From assembly GCA_037903475.1 (NCBI GenBank), contig JBAJFG010000604.1, forward strand, positions 1,350,001-1,414,000: DNA of 64,000 nt, given 5' to 3'. The translations under genes were made by a program, and so were the position numbers. The notes beneath the pieces were generated by a model. The model was not told the origin of the DNA. It ran no database searches and was given only the letters and a program-made list of their open reading frames with translations. This DNA comes from Ancylostoma caninum. Taxonomy: Eukaryota; Nematoda; Chromadorea; Rhabditida; Ancylostomatidae. Of this stretch, positions 35,201 through 45,836 are shown one piece after another. The stretch's first letter is position 1. Every line of letters starts with the position of its first letter.

Positions 35201-37603
35201 CTATTCATACAAAACTGCTCTGACCGAGTAAAGAATCAGTTTCAGGTGGACAGCAACTGGCGAACGCCCCTTATTGAAATGGCTTCTAACTCTGAAATCT
35301 TCGGAATTTTCTACTCAAATATTATAGACAATTCCATCTTTATTTCTGGGTGAAATCATGGAAAGGTATGACATAAATTTAATTAATAGAAGGGGTCGAC
35401 TGCTTGCTCCAGTTCCGACAGCTGATCAATGTAGATTCAATGTAGTTTTGAAACATAAAAAGGCAGTGGGGGAACGCAATCAACTATCATACCATTAGGA
35501 AACCCAGGCTAAAAAATGTCTTGTCAGTTCTTTGGAATACCGTAGAAGAAATTGCTTCAGCCAACTTCCTTGGTGTAAGTGTATAGTTTTTATTTGATTT
35601 CCATTCTTTACTTGTCAATTTTATAGGCCAATTTTTTTTCTTTCAGTTATTCGTGTTCAATTGTCGGCTGTTTGCACGTTATTGTTACCTTGGATGGTAT
35701 TGCATTTGGTTCATTGTTCCACACGTGTACGCGTTGCACGTCTCAATGAAGGTAAAGATGAAGGTAAGAGCTATGAATGTGGGGACTCCCCTGACATGAG
35801 TGATTATGTTGGAAAAACAGGAGAAAATCACTGTGGAAGGCTAAACATGGAGAACCATCTTTCTAGGATGACATCCCTTGTTTACAAACTCATAACTGGC
35901 ATGGAACTGATCCCTCGCTCAAGTCTTCCGCGGGGTTCTATTCGCTGAGTTGCAAATATGTTTTTCAGAGTTAACGTAGAGTTTTCATGTATGAACTCCA
36001 TGTAGTGCTTTTTAGCTGTTTTAGTGCCATGGAGTGCTTGAGGAAAGAACGGAGGGCACTGCTAGAATGCTGCCGATAGGAATGACTTACCTCCATAAAA
36101 ACTGCACGTGAGATTCCTACTCAAAGACAATTCAGGAAAAATATGTGCAATTCATTTTAGAGAGGGGAACAGAAAATTTGAACAATGGGCTTGAGATCAG
36201 CGTTGAAAGCTATGTATGTGGTAGCAAGCGTCGCATTACGAGTGGCCATTTCGACCAACTATCTTTTCGTAGTGAGATTGCTGCTAAGAATGTGAATTCA
36301 TTGCTCTGAATTGAGCACTCATCTGGCCGGATCCCACAAGCTAAACTTCAGCTCAAACTTTCCAAAGTTCCGACCACACTTCTCAAAAAGACAAAGGAAC
36401 ACTCCAAACATTCAAACACTTCCGTGCATGCAGCTGTTAGGAGTTCTAAAAAAGTTGCAGGTAAATAGGTTCGAATCAAAGAAAAGACATTTTGGACTAA
36501 GTTGACCCTTAATGCTTTGAAATAGATCTTCATAGCAATGAGTATTCCAGAAGAAGTGCAAGCACTTAGTACAGTGATAGTATGTCCCGAAAAATTCACG
36601 GAGTGTCAACGAAAGTGAAAAATATTGGATTCAAGCAAAAGTACAAGCAGAAAAGTAAAAAGAAATTAAACTGGCACTTTCAAAAACGCAAAGTATGATC
36701 ATATGTATAATATCTAGCTGTGGAGTCACGTCTGGAATCAAGATACAACAACAGCTAGATGAGCACTGACTAAGAGGTACAGTAGCGGTCTATAAAATAT
36801 GAGCAGTGGAGGAACTTTTCATCACAACTGAACTCCGAATTGAGCTATTCGGCCGAAATCTTAGGAGGCGATGAGGATCGAAGTTCATTTTCTTTCCAAT
36901 GCACAACATCGACCTGAACTGCTTTCAAACGGAACTATCGCGTTACAAGTCTGAATTCACCGCTTTTATCAACATGATGATTCCTCCTTTTTTTATCGCC
37001 TCATTTCGATTCACAGAGGAATTATTCTAAATAGTATCTCGAGTGGGTAATTTGTTACAATAGGTGTTCCGTAGTTCTCTTCCTTTCAAAAGAGTGGGAT
37101 TACCAGACAGCCCAAAAAGTGAGAAAAATTTTCTATAATCTCGAACAAAAGGCAACCATTCCGACAGAGGATATTTCCATGATATCCATTACTAACAGCT
37201 ATCCTGACATTGAAATAGTAATGAATATCACGACGATACAATAAAAAAAAGGTCTTTGGTGAAGTGATTTATGGCAAAAAATAATCTTTTCGAAATGGCA
37301 CTGATCATATCTTATTGACCGCTACTGTATGCATATATTTTGAATGCACAAGTGCACAACCTTTCCAGCAGTTCTTCTTCCACTGTATTAGCAGTGATTG
37401 CCGGGGAAAAGTTCCAGAAAAAGAGCTTAACATGCAGGAAATGGTTTTTTTTTATTTTTTTGGCTAAAACAGGGAAGTTAAAAACATCATCTGTGAACTG
37501 CGCCAAAGAGTAAAAGTAGACGTTGCTTTCACTGACCGCAGAACTGGTAAGAGGTAAGAGGAGCGGCTACCAGAAGCAGAAATATCGTCCATGGAAGAAT
37601 CAT
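21700..37603 (-). CDS. Receptor tyrosine kinase with von Willebrand A-like ectodomain (multi-exon)
   Basis: A single-pass membrane receptor predicted to bind an extracellular partner and phosphorylate tyrosine. Exons read on minus (plus coordinates): 37537-37603 (ATG and signal peptide), 34540-34652, 34296-34457, 34086-34235, 33928-34026, 31560-31719, 31107-31313, 30919-31026, 30725-30858, 28255-28341, 28082-28193, 27100-27252 (uncertain), 26525-26697 (membrane helix), 25772-25857, 25242-25387, 24960-25103, 24828-24902, 24685-24774, 24500-24627, 23831-23954, 23665-23784, 23468/23499-23623, 23119-23207, 21700-21866. Phases agree except between 26525 and 25857, where a juxtamembrane exon is missing. 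Kinase motifs: LGHGAYGQVYRG, AVKML, HRDLAARN, SDFGLSLS, WSYGIVLFEMY, RCWDKVPDKRPTF. HRDLAARN marks a tyrosine kinase. Oddities: the segment after DFG has no tyrosine, APE is ALE, and DxSxS of the VWA site is degenerate (LLDLDRTYTS). The protein is about 930-1000 residues. No gene symbol is assigned. Confidence 0.85.
23468..25857 (-). other. Kinase-domain exons of the receptor
   Basis: Nine small exons (about 75-155 bp) separated by introns of about 46 bp to 0.5 kb encode the catalytic domain from the Gly loop to the C-lobe. The intron between 23,831-23,954 and 23,665-23,784 keeps frame only with a GC donor (gctagc) and an AG acceptor, giving a 46-bp GC-AG intron. A GT donor four bases upstream breaks the frame. 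GC donors are known to occur in nematodes. Confidence 0.8.
26525..26697 (-). other. Transmembrane exon of the receptor
   Basis: The exon opens after ttttttccag and encodes a hydrophobic helix (IMIVIIGTCAGAVLILIVAT) followed by basic stop-transfer residues and an acidic patch (DDGEADDDA). This fixes the topology: everything encoded at higher coordinates is extracellular and the kinase is cytoplasmic. Confidence 0.85.
27100..27252 (-). other. Candidate receptor exon lying inside the hAT-like element
   Basis: It is bounded by an agccacag acceptor and a gtacaag donor, and encodes a peptide with VVGGQTLANVVDNLASKWW. Its phases fit the exon before (28,082-28,193, one base carried) and the membrane exon after (one base carried). 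It would add 51 residues just outside the membrane. The alternative is a chance frame in transposon DNA. Confidence 0.5.
27457..27472 (+). repeat. C16 homopolymer
   Basis: Sixteen consecutive C on plus (G on minus), inside the hAT-like interval. Confidence 0.95.
28909..29096. mobile_element. mariner-type MITE (188 bp)
   Basis: The 26-bp terminal inverted repeats start ttaggttggtccgaaagttt and differ at one position. TA is present on both sides (28,907-28,908 and 29,097-29,098). There is no coding capacity. It lies in an intron of the receptor kinase gene. A different mariner, with ttagggtggtcagaaagtc ends, is in another intron of the same gene. Confidence 0.9.
29310..30221. mobile_element. 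Tc1/mariner-type non-autonomous element (912 bp)
   Basis: Inverted ends cagggtgacaacaaaatctt... and the complement ending ...gttgtcaccctg, about 24 bp with one mismatch, flanked by TA on both sides (29,308-29,309 and 30,222-30,223). Internal frames of 60-94 codons show no DDE transposase motifs. It lies in a receptor kinase intron. It is probably an internally altered derivative mobilised by a related transposase. Confidence 0.85.
30222..30700. other. Intron sequence, nothing assigned
   Basis: The remainder of the receptor kinase intron upstream of the element at 29,310. No exon with paired splice sites was recognised. Confidence 0.4.
31743..32995 (+). mobile_element. mariner-like transposon (1,253 bp)
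   Basis: Inverted ends begin ttagggtggtcagaaagtc, match over about 27 bp with one mismatch, and are flanked by TA (31,741-31,742 and 32,996-32,997). It is a full-length element holding one transposase frame with a single break. It is in antisense orientation within an intron of the receptor kinase; its left end is only 23 bp from the exon ending at 31,719, so it supplies or borders the branch-point region of that acceptor. Confidence 0.95.
31903..32921 (+). pseudogene. mariner transposase, one frameshift
   Basis: The protein would cut and paste the element through its terminal repeats. The start is the ATG at 31,903 (MSIPQVHIRA), the usual N-terminus for the family; an upstream in-frame ATG at 31,801 lies almost in the terminal repeat. 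Visible are the N-terminal helix-turn-helix region (AIIFYEWRRG..ETVRNIN), the EEKPRSGRP linker, and the DD34D triad in TGDESW, HDNAKPH and YSPD. The frame is lost in a C-run at 32,722-32,726 just after the third Asp, and the C-terminal part (FRPLKAFLA to the stop at 32,921) continues in another frame. Length with the break ignored is about 340 codons, normal for mariner. A single lesion and good terminal repeats imply recent activity. Confidence 0.93.
33520..33855 (-). repeat. Dispersed repeat with CTCCGC core, copy 3 (inverted)
   Basis: On minus it reads gtggcaactccgacactctg, gatggaacaaagaaaatac, an AT-rich body, and then gccatcctcggg and a G-rich end. It belongs to the family seen at 1640, 17,120 and 47,310. 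A 67-codon minus frame inside it is probably not a gene. It lies in the receptor kinase intron between exons 31,719 and 33,928. Confidence 0.5.
34653..37536. other. First intron of the receptor kinase (~2.9 kb)
   Basis: It separates the signal-peptide exon from the first ectodomain exon. It includes a plus-strand open stretch at about 35,638-35,948 that starts after a ttctttcag acceptor and encodes a hydrophobic segment (VCTLLLPWMVLHLVHC) with a possible gtaaag donor. I cannot show that this is a gene. Otherwise nothing is assigned. Confidence 0.4.
37537..37603 (-). other. Signal-peptide exon of the receptor kinase
   Basis: The frame starts ATG at 37,603 and encodes a typical signal peptide, MILPWTIFLLLVAAPLTSYQ, ending at a gtcagt donor with one base carried. 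The next exon (34,652) begins with the two bases required and continues with Asp/Thr/Pro-rich ectodomain sequence. No other ATG-plus-signal combination was seen upstream of the ectodomain exons. Confidence 0.65.
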
Positions 37604-38130
37604 CGTTCAAATGGCGGCATCGAAGAGACCTTCTCCGGCGGGTAACAGCTCGCCTCAAGGTTGGCAACTATCAGAATTTTAGAAGAACACGGAACGATAT
37701 AAAGAGCAATACTAGGAGAGGCACGGGCATGGGCGCAATTGTCCCTTCGAAATATACGTGAACGGGTCAAACAGTGTTACGAAAATGAGTCAGGTAGTTG
37801 CACTAAGCTCGTGCAATCAATACCAGTAGCGGAACTTGACACTGATAAGAAGGAGATTTTAGATGACTCAGCGAAATCTAATTAGTGATAGGTAGCTTCT
37901 ATGACACCTCAAAGAAGTTGTTGCCTCAAATACATCTTATAAAAGCTGTTGTTGAAAGAGTGAAGATTTCAAAAAAAAAACCGTCAGCATCAGTGTAGTT
38001 GGTCTAAGACAAACTAGTCAAATAACTCATCACCCGAAATAATACACCAGACTTGAAACCTATGCGCTAAAAGTGGAAAGTCAAGCAATACCGTGGTCTC
38101 TAACTGAAAACCAATAGCCTCTTGTACATA

Positions 38131-39016
38131 CAGTGGCGGCCACATATTTAGCACACCCACGATTTTGGGCCAAAGAATTCTTTGTAGATCCCGGCCCTGG
38201 GATGAGCAATCAAAAACAAGTTCGAGAATGTGCTGAGACTCTATGGGGGCTTCCTTACTGTGTTGTTACCACGAGCACAGAGTCAGTTAGAGCTGGATTA
38301 AAAAATAAAATGCCAATTTCGTCGGTTTTACCAAGGCAGGTGCAAAAGTTTTGCATCCACCTGTAGAGGGAAACGAAATGGTGATTTAAATTAAGCACTT
38401 TTCTCCTCAACATTTTGCTATGAGAGCTGCTCGCGCACTCTCCGTACCAGCTGGAGTCAGAGACAGAAACGAACCGTCGAAATTGACGAAAATTTTATTG
38501 CATCTCGAGAGTAATGCAAGCGGCGGAATTTTCCAGTAATTACCTGAATGCTGGCATGTTAGTAGTATATACAAATCGGAGAAAAATTGGGAACCGAAGT
38601 GGTTGCCTTCTACTTGTAATCACCATGAGTCCTTCTTTTGCATTTTTTAAGCCATGTTGACGATCCCAGTTCTTACCTGAGGTGAAAAACTGAGCAATAA
38701 AACTACTTTAGCAAAACCTGCTCTAATATCGGGAATTAAATCACATTTTCCCTCGATTCCATAAACTTATGTAAGAGAGAAACGAAAACATTTCCGAACA
38801 TATTGCATTTTGACCTCTCAACACGAAGATTGAGCGCAACTCTACAGAGAAACAATTTTCTGGAGAGAAGAGTAGAAGTAAGAAAGAGAAAACCTTGCTC
38901 CATCGTATTCTCGAGTATTGTCCTGATAGCTCATTCCAAGCTTGAGATACGAATTTTATATTTTCATCAGTTGACCGCGCAAAATAGGCAGCGGGCTAAA
39001 CATGTGGCCGCCACTG
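38131..39016. mobile_element. Non-autonomous TIR element (886 bp, TA target)
   Basis: Inverted ends cagtggcggccacatattta... and ...taaacatgtggccgccactg pair over about 22 bp with one or two mismatches and are flanked by TA (38,129-38,130 and 39,017-39,018). Frames of 77 and 95 codons inside show no transposase motif. It is a Tc1/mariner-type derivative by its TA target, though the family is not certain. Confidence 0.85.
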
Positions 39017-39489
39017 TAGGTCTTACAGAATCTGACCTTCCATATTTTTTTCTGGAATTACGCCAGGTTTCTTACCATAAAATACCATAGATTCCTTTGT
39101 AACGTTTATTGTTGTTCTATGGTTGTGTTGCACGCGACATGCATTAAAACCCTACGTACCTGAGGTAAGTAAATAAACGAATTTTGAAACCCCAACCACT
39201 CATTTGAGGAACTACTAAGGGCAACAGGAACAAGCATTCCATCAATATAGCATTCGGAGACAGGAACTGGTCGTTCTTTTTGAAATTTTGCACAGGACTG
39301 GGGGTGCACCTCAAGAAGTGGTGTTTTAATTGTTAACTGTTTTTCAATTGCTTTTAAAATTATTCAAAGGCAGTGTCCGGCCTCGTTTTCTCGTTTGAGC
39401 TTTTAGGAAATTCTGAATTTGCTCGATACGCTGAATCCAGTGGTACGCATAAAATGTTACAGAATTTCTTGGGATCTGATCTGGGGCAT

Positions 39490-39545
39490 CTTGCCGAACA
39501 GAGCTCACGCGTGAAACCGTTGAATTTATCGATCGAATAAATCAA
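39490..39545 (-). pseudogene. Relic of SIDKxNGFTR coding repeat, copy B
   Basis: A short minus-strand fragment encodes SIDKFNGFTRELCSARC, matching SIDKTNGFTRQLKLANC of the relic at 16,729-17,060. Only this segment is recognisable. Confidence 0.4.
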
Positions 39546-39688
39546 GACGTGTTAGTCAACGCTGCAGTTGGGGAGACGGCCCTTCTGCACCACTCAGTTA
39601 GCAGTTTATTTGAACCTAAGATAGTTTCTCAATAACTAACCTTGATTGAAAGACTTCTCAGAAGTTCCAACATCTATATTTTCTCCAA

Positions 39689-39803
39689 ATCGATTTTGGC
39701 TCTCCATATGAAGTCATGCATATGTAAGAATAATGCCCTGTACCATTGCCTTGGAGGAAAAGGAAGCCTTAGGTCACGGTTAGACACGTGAAGACACGAT
39801 ATT
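39689..39803 (+). repeat. Direct repeat, copy 1
   Basis: About 115 bp starting atcgattttggctctccata and including cttaggtcacgg and agacacgtga. It is repeated with about 90% identity by eye at 40,231-40,342, about 540 bp further on. Confidence 0.85.
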
Positions 39804-40230
39804 TACCTGATTGTGAGGGAATAGCCATGCCGAAATAGAAACTATCGATCTTCGAGTTCTACCCTCAGGAAAAAGCTGAATTTTCATGGCGTGCCCCTTT
39901 CACATCAAAGGGGGAAAAACAAAGGGTGGACAATAGTTCCGAATAGTTAGTATTCTGGATAACTAGAATATAAAAATTTCTCAATAGTAACCGTTAAGAA
40001 TAACTCGATTTTGCTCGTTTTTCTTATCGTCGATATGCCCAGCAACTCAGTTTCTCGCATTTTTCAAATAGGCGATGTCTCAAATGACGAAAAGAATTGG
40101 ACGCTAGGGATTTCAAAAACAGGGTTGTTGAAAAAATCATCTCAAACCTACATATATGAATAAAAACGATTGTTCAAAAAAAACTGGTAGCTTTCCCTTC
40201 TAGAATGCGAAATTATATAAAGCATGTTTC

Positions 40231-40342
40231 GAATCGATTTTGGCTCTCCATATGAAGCCATGCATATTTGTAAGAATAATGCCCTGTAGCATCGCCTTGG
40301 AGGAGGAGGAAGCCTTAGGTCACGGCTAGACACGTGAAACGA
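40231..40342 (+). repeat. Direct repeat, copy 2
   Basis: The second copy of the segment at 39,689-39,803, in the same orientation, with a handful of substitutions and a 2-bp indel. The spacer between copies is AT-rich and unassigned. Confidence 0.85.
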
Positions 40343-40764
40343 CAGCCTAACAGTACAGTCAATATATTAGTTATCTATCTCTTGAACCATGTTGAAGTAG
40401 CGTTTTGAAAGGTTCTTATAAGGGGATATGAAAGTTCTGACAGAATTTCAAATAATGTGAACATTTCAACCCAAGGTAGTAAATACACGGGGACTGTCAA
40501 ATGTTTTGACAGAGAGTAACTGAGGAAAGAAAAAACTGTGTAACTGGAAACAAACCCGAAATTTCCAAATTATGTAATTCTGCAGGATATAGGATAGTCT
40601 CGCTTTTTATTCCTAAATGGGTTTGCTTTCCCAATCGCCGAGCTACCGTTCTTAAGAGCGAAAACTGTATGGGCAGCAATGACTCGTCCATACGTTCCCG
40701 CGTGGCCAGCCCATCACGGCGTTGCCACACGTAACACAGGAGCGCGTATCCTCCAACCCGGCTC

Positions 40765-42700
40765 ACGGGATCGTGAGAACCGACGGTCGCTCCCCGGAGT
40801 CACAGTCTCTTTGCCATAACTTTCGTAGAACTGCACCAATCCAAACGATCTGGTAACCATTCGTTTTATCTCAAAGAAATCTTATATTGTGAATTGAAGC
40901 AGAAACCCCAAAAGTCAAGCATCTGGGAGCTAATCTTGACAAATTTCACTAATTCGAGAAAACCCTATTTTTGTTTAGGTTGCTACTAGCGCACACTATT
41001 GCAACGGACCGAGCAAAATTAAAGAAGGAAGAATAAAAGGTTCGAGACAACTTTTTGTGACCTTTATAATCTTCAAGTGCCGTTGCTGCAGGCCTACTAA
41101 TCTCGGTGTTACCCTTGCCCAAAATACAAACTTTAGTTGGGCCTCGTGAAAACCCCGATGTTGGGGAAGCGACTTTTCGCTAGTGAGATTAGCTACGGAT
41201 CTCCTAAGAAAATCTTATAAAGAACACTAGGTGTACTTCTACAATGTGCAGATGTGGCACTTCTAGCTGCCATTATTTGTCATCTAGGACTGCACTAATT
41301 TGGCTGAAAATTTAGCCGCAATCTTATAACCGTCTCTAGCAGCCCTAGAAGAACGTTCGGACAATGGGAGTTATGTGCTCTGAAAGAGGTCTTGAAGAGC
41401 CATATCCTAGACCAATACAGAAAATTTTCGAGCGATACGATTTTTCGGCACTTTTAGCTGCTGCAAGGCATCCCGGTGGACCCTGAGCATGGGAGCATGT
41501 CTCGTTTGTGGTGACTCCCAGGTTCAATGCCCGCCCACGGAGTTCTTTTTGCAAAATGGTTAATTTGTTCGAAAAAACCTTTATTTGGGCGAATATATGA
41601 ATATTTCGAAAAGATACGATTACTTTCTTTTGTTTTTTTTTTAACCATTTTATGCCCGAGATATCCATGAGCGGTCAAAATAATCACGTGTTTGCCCAAA
41701 TAAAGGTTTTTCTGAACAAATCAAACATTTTGCAAAAAGATTTCTGTGGGCAAGCATTGAACCTGGAAATCAATACAAACGCGACATGCTCTCATGCTCA
41801 GGGTCCGTCGGAATGCCTTGCAGCACCTATAATACCAGTGTTGAAAAAATTGTACCACTCAGAAAGTACTCATTTTGGCTCAGGATATGACGCCTGAGGA
41901 CCTTTTTCAGAATGCGTAGGCTCTCATTGTCCGAACGTTCTTCTAGGGCTACTAGAGACGATTATAGGATTGGGATTGAATTTCCAGCAAAATTAATGCA
42001 GTACTAGTTGACAAATGATGACAGCTAGAACTGCTTCAACTGCACTTCCTGAAAGTACACATAGTGCTCTTCATAAGGTTCTCTTAAGAGATCCGTAGCT
42101 CATCTCACTAGCAAACTGCAGTTCCCTCAACATTCAACATCGAGGTTTCACGAGGTACAAGGAAAGTTTGTATTTTGGGCAAGGGTAACACCGAGATTAG
42201 TAGGCCTGCAGCAACGGCACTTGAAGATTATAAAGGTGACAAAAAATTGTCTTGAACCTTTTATTCGTCCTTGTTTAAGTTTGCTCGGTCCGTTGCAATA
42301 GTGTGCGCTACCAGCAACTTCGTCAAGAATTAGGTTTTCTTGAATTAGTGTGGAGTTTGCCCAGATCAGCTCCCAGATCCTTGACTTTGGGGGTTTATAC
42401 TCCAAATTACAATATATTATCGGATCTAGGCTTAAAATCCAGACCATCGCACGTGTTTCAGCTACTTCTAGCCTTGTCCATTACACGGCATCAATCGATA
42501 TATCGATTACTTGGACAAAACCTGTACAACTAGAGTTTCCCTCGACAGTAAGTACGTCCTCTGAGAGTTCTCTGAAAGATCTCTTTGAGATAAATTGATT
42601 GGTTACCGAATCGTTTGGATTGGTGCAGTTCTACGAAAGTTATGGCAAAGCGTCGGCGTGCGACGGTGACTCCGCTGAGCGATCGTCGGTTTTCACGTGA
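40765..42700. mobile_element. Large foldback element (~1.9 kb near-palindrome)
   Basis: Left-arm words pair with inverted right-arm words throughout: cgtagaactgcaccaatcca (40,826) with 42,618-42,637; actattgcaacggaccgagc (about 40,994) with about 42,284-42,303; ctagaagaacgttcggacaa (about 41,346) with about 41,931-41,950; aacctttatttgggc (about 41,577) with about 41,694-41,708. Inner pairs centre near 41,648, and outer pairs near 41,731, so the right arm has about 165 bp extra around 42,310-42,540. No transposase is visible. The arms carry short frames that mirror each other and should not be called genes. Confidence 0.88.
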
Positions 42701-42759
42701 GCAGTATTGTAGATAGTTAATTACGGCGCGATTACGGTGGGATCAGATGGCGTACACCC

Positions 42760-42985
42760 CTGCAGTTGTGGCCGGCAGCCAGCACTCACGAAGCGCTCCG
42801 CCCAAGTGGTTCACGATGTCTGCACATTGGAACCTCTCGAAAACTGAGTTTCCGTCAATTTTGTGACCGTTGATGTAGATTTTCAAAATAAGCGTGGCGA
42901 GGAGACCAAGGACATCTTGATATCTCTTAGACGCGAAACGAGGTACTGTTCTTAAGTTACTCGTTGCTAAGTTGCTCTAAAAGGC
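42760..42985 (-). pseudogene. Relic of SIDKxNGFTR coding repeat, copy C
   Basis: The minus frame encodes YQDVLGLLATLILKIYING, matching YQHILDLLGMLIPLMYIN at about 16,990, and later CWLPAT in a similar place. Only the upstream portion of the shared segment is preserved. It directly follows the foldback element. Confidence 0.4.
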
Positions 42986-43381
42986 AATGTCATTTTTCAG
43001 TTCGTCTAGCATAAGAAAATTTAGTCCCCGGGAATTATTCTACTAGAGGAAATAACTCAAAATGAACTTGACTAACTATCTAGCTAAGATTGGGGAAGCT
43101 ACCTAGATTTATTCAAGATTGAAGATATCCCAGTGGATAGGAATGAAGCTTGCGCAAGCATAAATTGGCAGAATGTATCACGAAAGTGAAATCTGACTGG
43201 TCTTGAATGACCCCAGTGACCAAGAGCACGCGCTGCTCACTTAACCGTGTTTCGCAAAAAAAAAACAAGGAAACATAAGCGTGTAGAGCTCTAAAGAGTC
43301 CTCAAGGGTCTTCCTGTATTTAGGAGCATGAGGCTCCACATCATGACCTAACCCGTTATCCGAACACGAACAATACTATAG

Positions 43382-43716
43382 AATTCAGAGTTTTATTTGG
43401 AAGAGATTTCCGTTCAAGCGAAATTCTAATGCATTCTCTAAGAGAAAGGAACAGTCTGCCGTTTTGTGCAAAGCATGGGAAAGAAAACAAGAGACATAAG
43501 AAGGCTGTTGCTGTGAAAGAAGAAGGCGCGGTAGATGTCGAGTTAACTGAAAGCATTCGAAGTGATTGGGGCGGCAAGATCAATGACAATCTGAGTTCTC
43601 TTGGTTCGCAGACTGCTCCTAAACCTAGCGAAAAGGAGAAGATAACGCATGTAGAGTCGTTAAATTTACGATCGCAAAATAATGACATCGAGCCTATAGA
43701 GGCTGTGACACCTTGA
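43382..43716 (+). CDS. Orphan terminal exon, unknown product
   Basis: An open stretch starts after an actatag acceptor and runs in one frame to a TGA at 43,714-43,716, about 111 codons. The translation is hydrophilic, Lys/Glu-rich at its centre (HGKENKRHKKAVAVKEEGAV) and ends IEPIEAVTP. Composition and length suggest a real last exon with a charged, probably cytoplasmic or nuclear tail. No upstream exon was found in the preceding kilobase, which is repeat, so the gene may be broken or have a long intron over the foldback element. A first ATG at 43,429 would give a 95-residue protein if it is a single-exon gene. Confidence 0.4.
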
Positions 43717-44290
43717 GCATTAGGAAACACAGGCGTGAGAGTTCGTTTCCCTGCTGATGTTTAGCCGCTAAAAAGGCAGCCAATTGAGGACTTTCTTTTA
43801 GTTTTTTTTCGGGAGCTGAGATGAAAGACAGATGTGAGAATGGGAGATGCCACAAATGAGATCAGCAGAGCAACGTTAATTTTTGTGAAGATATTCCTGA
43901 CGGAAAATAGGCAAATCACTGAGAATGTAGGAGAAACGCGTATTTTTTCTGATTTCCGCAAGAAAAGTTAGTAACTTCTTTATTCTCAGTATGCTTGCCG
44001 ATATTTTCCCCATTTTCCCATTTCTTGTCCCGGAATAAATTGGGAGAACTTGACAATTTTATGTATCGTATTCTATGTATACTGGTAAATTATGAGTGAT
44101 TCGTTGATTCATTGATGTGTAATATTCACTACATTATATCTCGGAAAGAAACCGATACTCAGACAAAGTATCGCAAGCATACGTAGGGCTACAGCAGGGT
44201 ACCCGGAGGACTTGGTCAGGAGATCCGCTCTGTTACAAACCACAAGACCTGATTTAGTTCTCCGCAAGTTCCGGTACCATATACAGTACA
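43717..44290. other. No supported gene
   Basis: AT-rich sequence downstream of the orphan exon; an AATAAA occurs at about 44,034. Nothing else is assigned. Confidence 0.4.
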
Positions 44291-44602
44291 ACGAAAGTCA
44301 TACCACTGCACCATAAATCCATTTTTGAGGATGTGCACATGGTTAGGACAAGAATGCTACCTCACACGACTAATTTCGAGTTTTCTTAGGACTAGGATTA
44401 CACTTTCGTTGATTTCAACCACTATTTTCAGATTTTCAGCATCCAGAAGACAACGGGATTCGTGAAGTTCTTGAGAATATTTTTGACTATTGCGGAAACA
44501 TGTTGACCGCGATTATGCTTCTATTCGCACAAAGGTGCGATTTATGCAAATTTTTTTCTTTCTCATCCCCGACAAATAAATTTTTCGAGGCTTTTTAAAG
44601 AA
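44291..44602 (+). repeat. Interspersed repeat, copy 1
   Basis: About 310 bp including ttgatttcaaccactatttt and ttgactattgcggaaacatg. An inverted copy about 18 kb away (62,700-63,020) matches almost base for base over long runs. Neither copy has a recognisable protein. Confidence 0.88.
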
Positions 44603-44737
44603 AAACAATCTTGAAAGGCACAATTGGTCACCAACCAAATGATTTAGCGACTGAACATGCAATTTCGACGAAATCGCGGCTACCTGAGTTTCTTTCTATG
44701 TTTCCCCTCTTCCTGATGAATTTTACACAAGTATTAA

Positions 44738-45219
44738 GTCCAACTATCCAGAGGATATTCATCAATTGACGTTTCCACTATGATTCGTTCCCGATTGTTT
44801 ACCACTAGGATTTTTTCAGTCAATGAGCTCTCCGCTCACATTTTCATCCACCATGTCGGGAAATAACCCGGAATACGCTTAATCTCGCGTGTCAAGCAAG
44901 TGAAATGACAAGTAAAGTCATGTTATGTTCATGTTCGAGTTTGCACATTGATGAAACTGAAAACTAACCACAGCCGGATTTGTGTGTTAATCAAACAAAT
45001 ACAGTTCTAAGTTTGAAAGTTCATATTAAAAAAGCTGGTCTTAAACATTGATTAGGCATACACACAGCCGGCTTCCGGTATTGATTGATGTAACGGATCT
45101 GATATCAAACATGCATGAACCTGGGATAGCAATGCAACAATGGTTTCGTCGAACACTTCATGAATGGAAACAAAAAACTGGTGCCCATTTTCAGGGCAAA
45201 TAGAAGTCTAATCAAATCC
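44738..45219. repeat. Left long terminal inverted repeat
   Basis: About 482 bp from gtccaactatccagaggata to the ggatttgattagacttctat-type inner end (as read from the other strand). Inverse matches include tgaatggaaac..gttcgacgaaac and ccgctgtgtgtatgcctaatc words near 50,160-50,260. It pairs with 50,094-50,857. Confidence 0.85.
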
Positions 45220-45529
45220 AATACATACAAATACGTTGCTCCTATACAAAACCCATGCCTACTTCTCATATTCATCATCATCGAATAAATACCGCGATGT
45301 TGACGGGGTTTGCTCGGTAGAGCGCTGCCGTGATGGTGTTATGGGGACCTCTGTTGGAGGATTTTGCCTCAGTCTTCGGGTTCGAGCGTTCAAGGCTGTC
45401 TTCGCAGATCTCCAGACGCTCGCTCTGGATTCGACCTCGACTTGGTAGTACTTATATCACTATATAGTAAAACGCATCTGTTTGTGTGTCTGTTGGTAAT
45501 CGCTTATATCTCACGATCCAACGAACAGA

Positions 45530-45666
45530 AACACATGAAACCTATACCGTTCGACTCAGAATTGTGACCCTCCCCCCTCCAGCATCGCCGCGCTTCGCAT
45601 AGATGACATTGATTTTCTGCACAGGAGCGCAGGATTCTGAGCCGAAAGGTATAGGTTTCATGTGCG
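45530..45666. mobile_element. Small palindromic MITE
   Basis: Arms cacatgaaacctatacc..ctcagaat and the inverse attctgag..ggtataggtttcatgtg are about 30 bp and surround about 70 bp. It has no coding capacity and is nested in the composite element. Confidence 0.7.
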
Positions 45667-45836
45667 TATGTCAATGTTATCACAGATCCGGGAAAACTTT
45701 GCGTAGTGGCTAAATTCTCAGGGTTCCCTCAGTTGTCAATGAAGTGTCTTGGAAGGGGTTATATGCCAGATTAATGTTTCTATTTATATGCGGAAACAGG
45801 GCGATTATCAACACATAGAAATTTATTACATTCTTA

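Noticed and set aside
41345..42598. Several 76-107-codon frames in the near-palindrome
   Set aside because: They mirror each other across the arms and show no domain.
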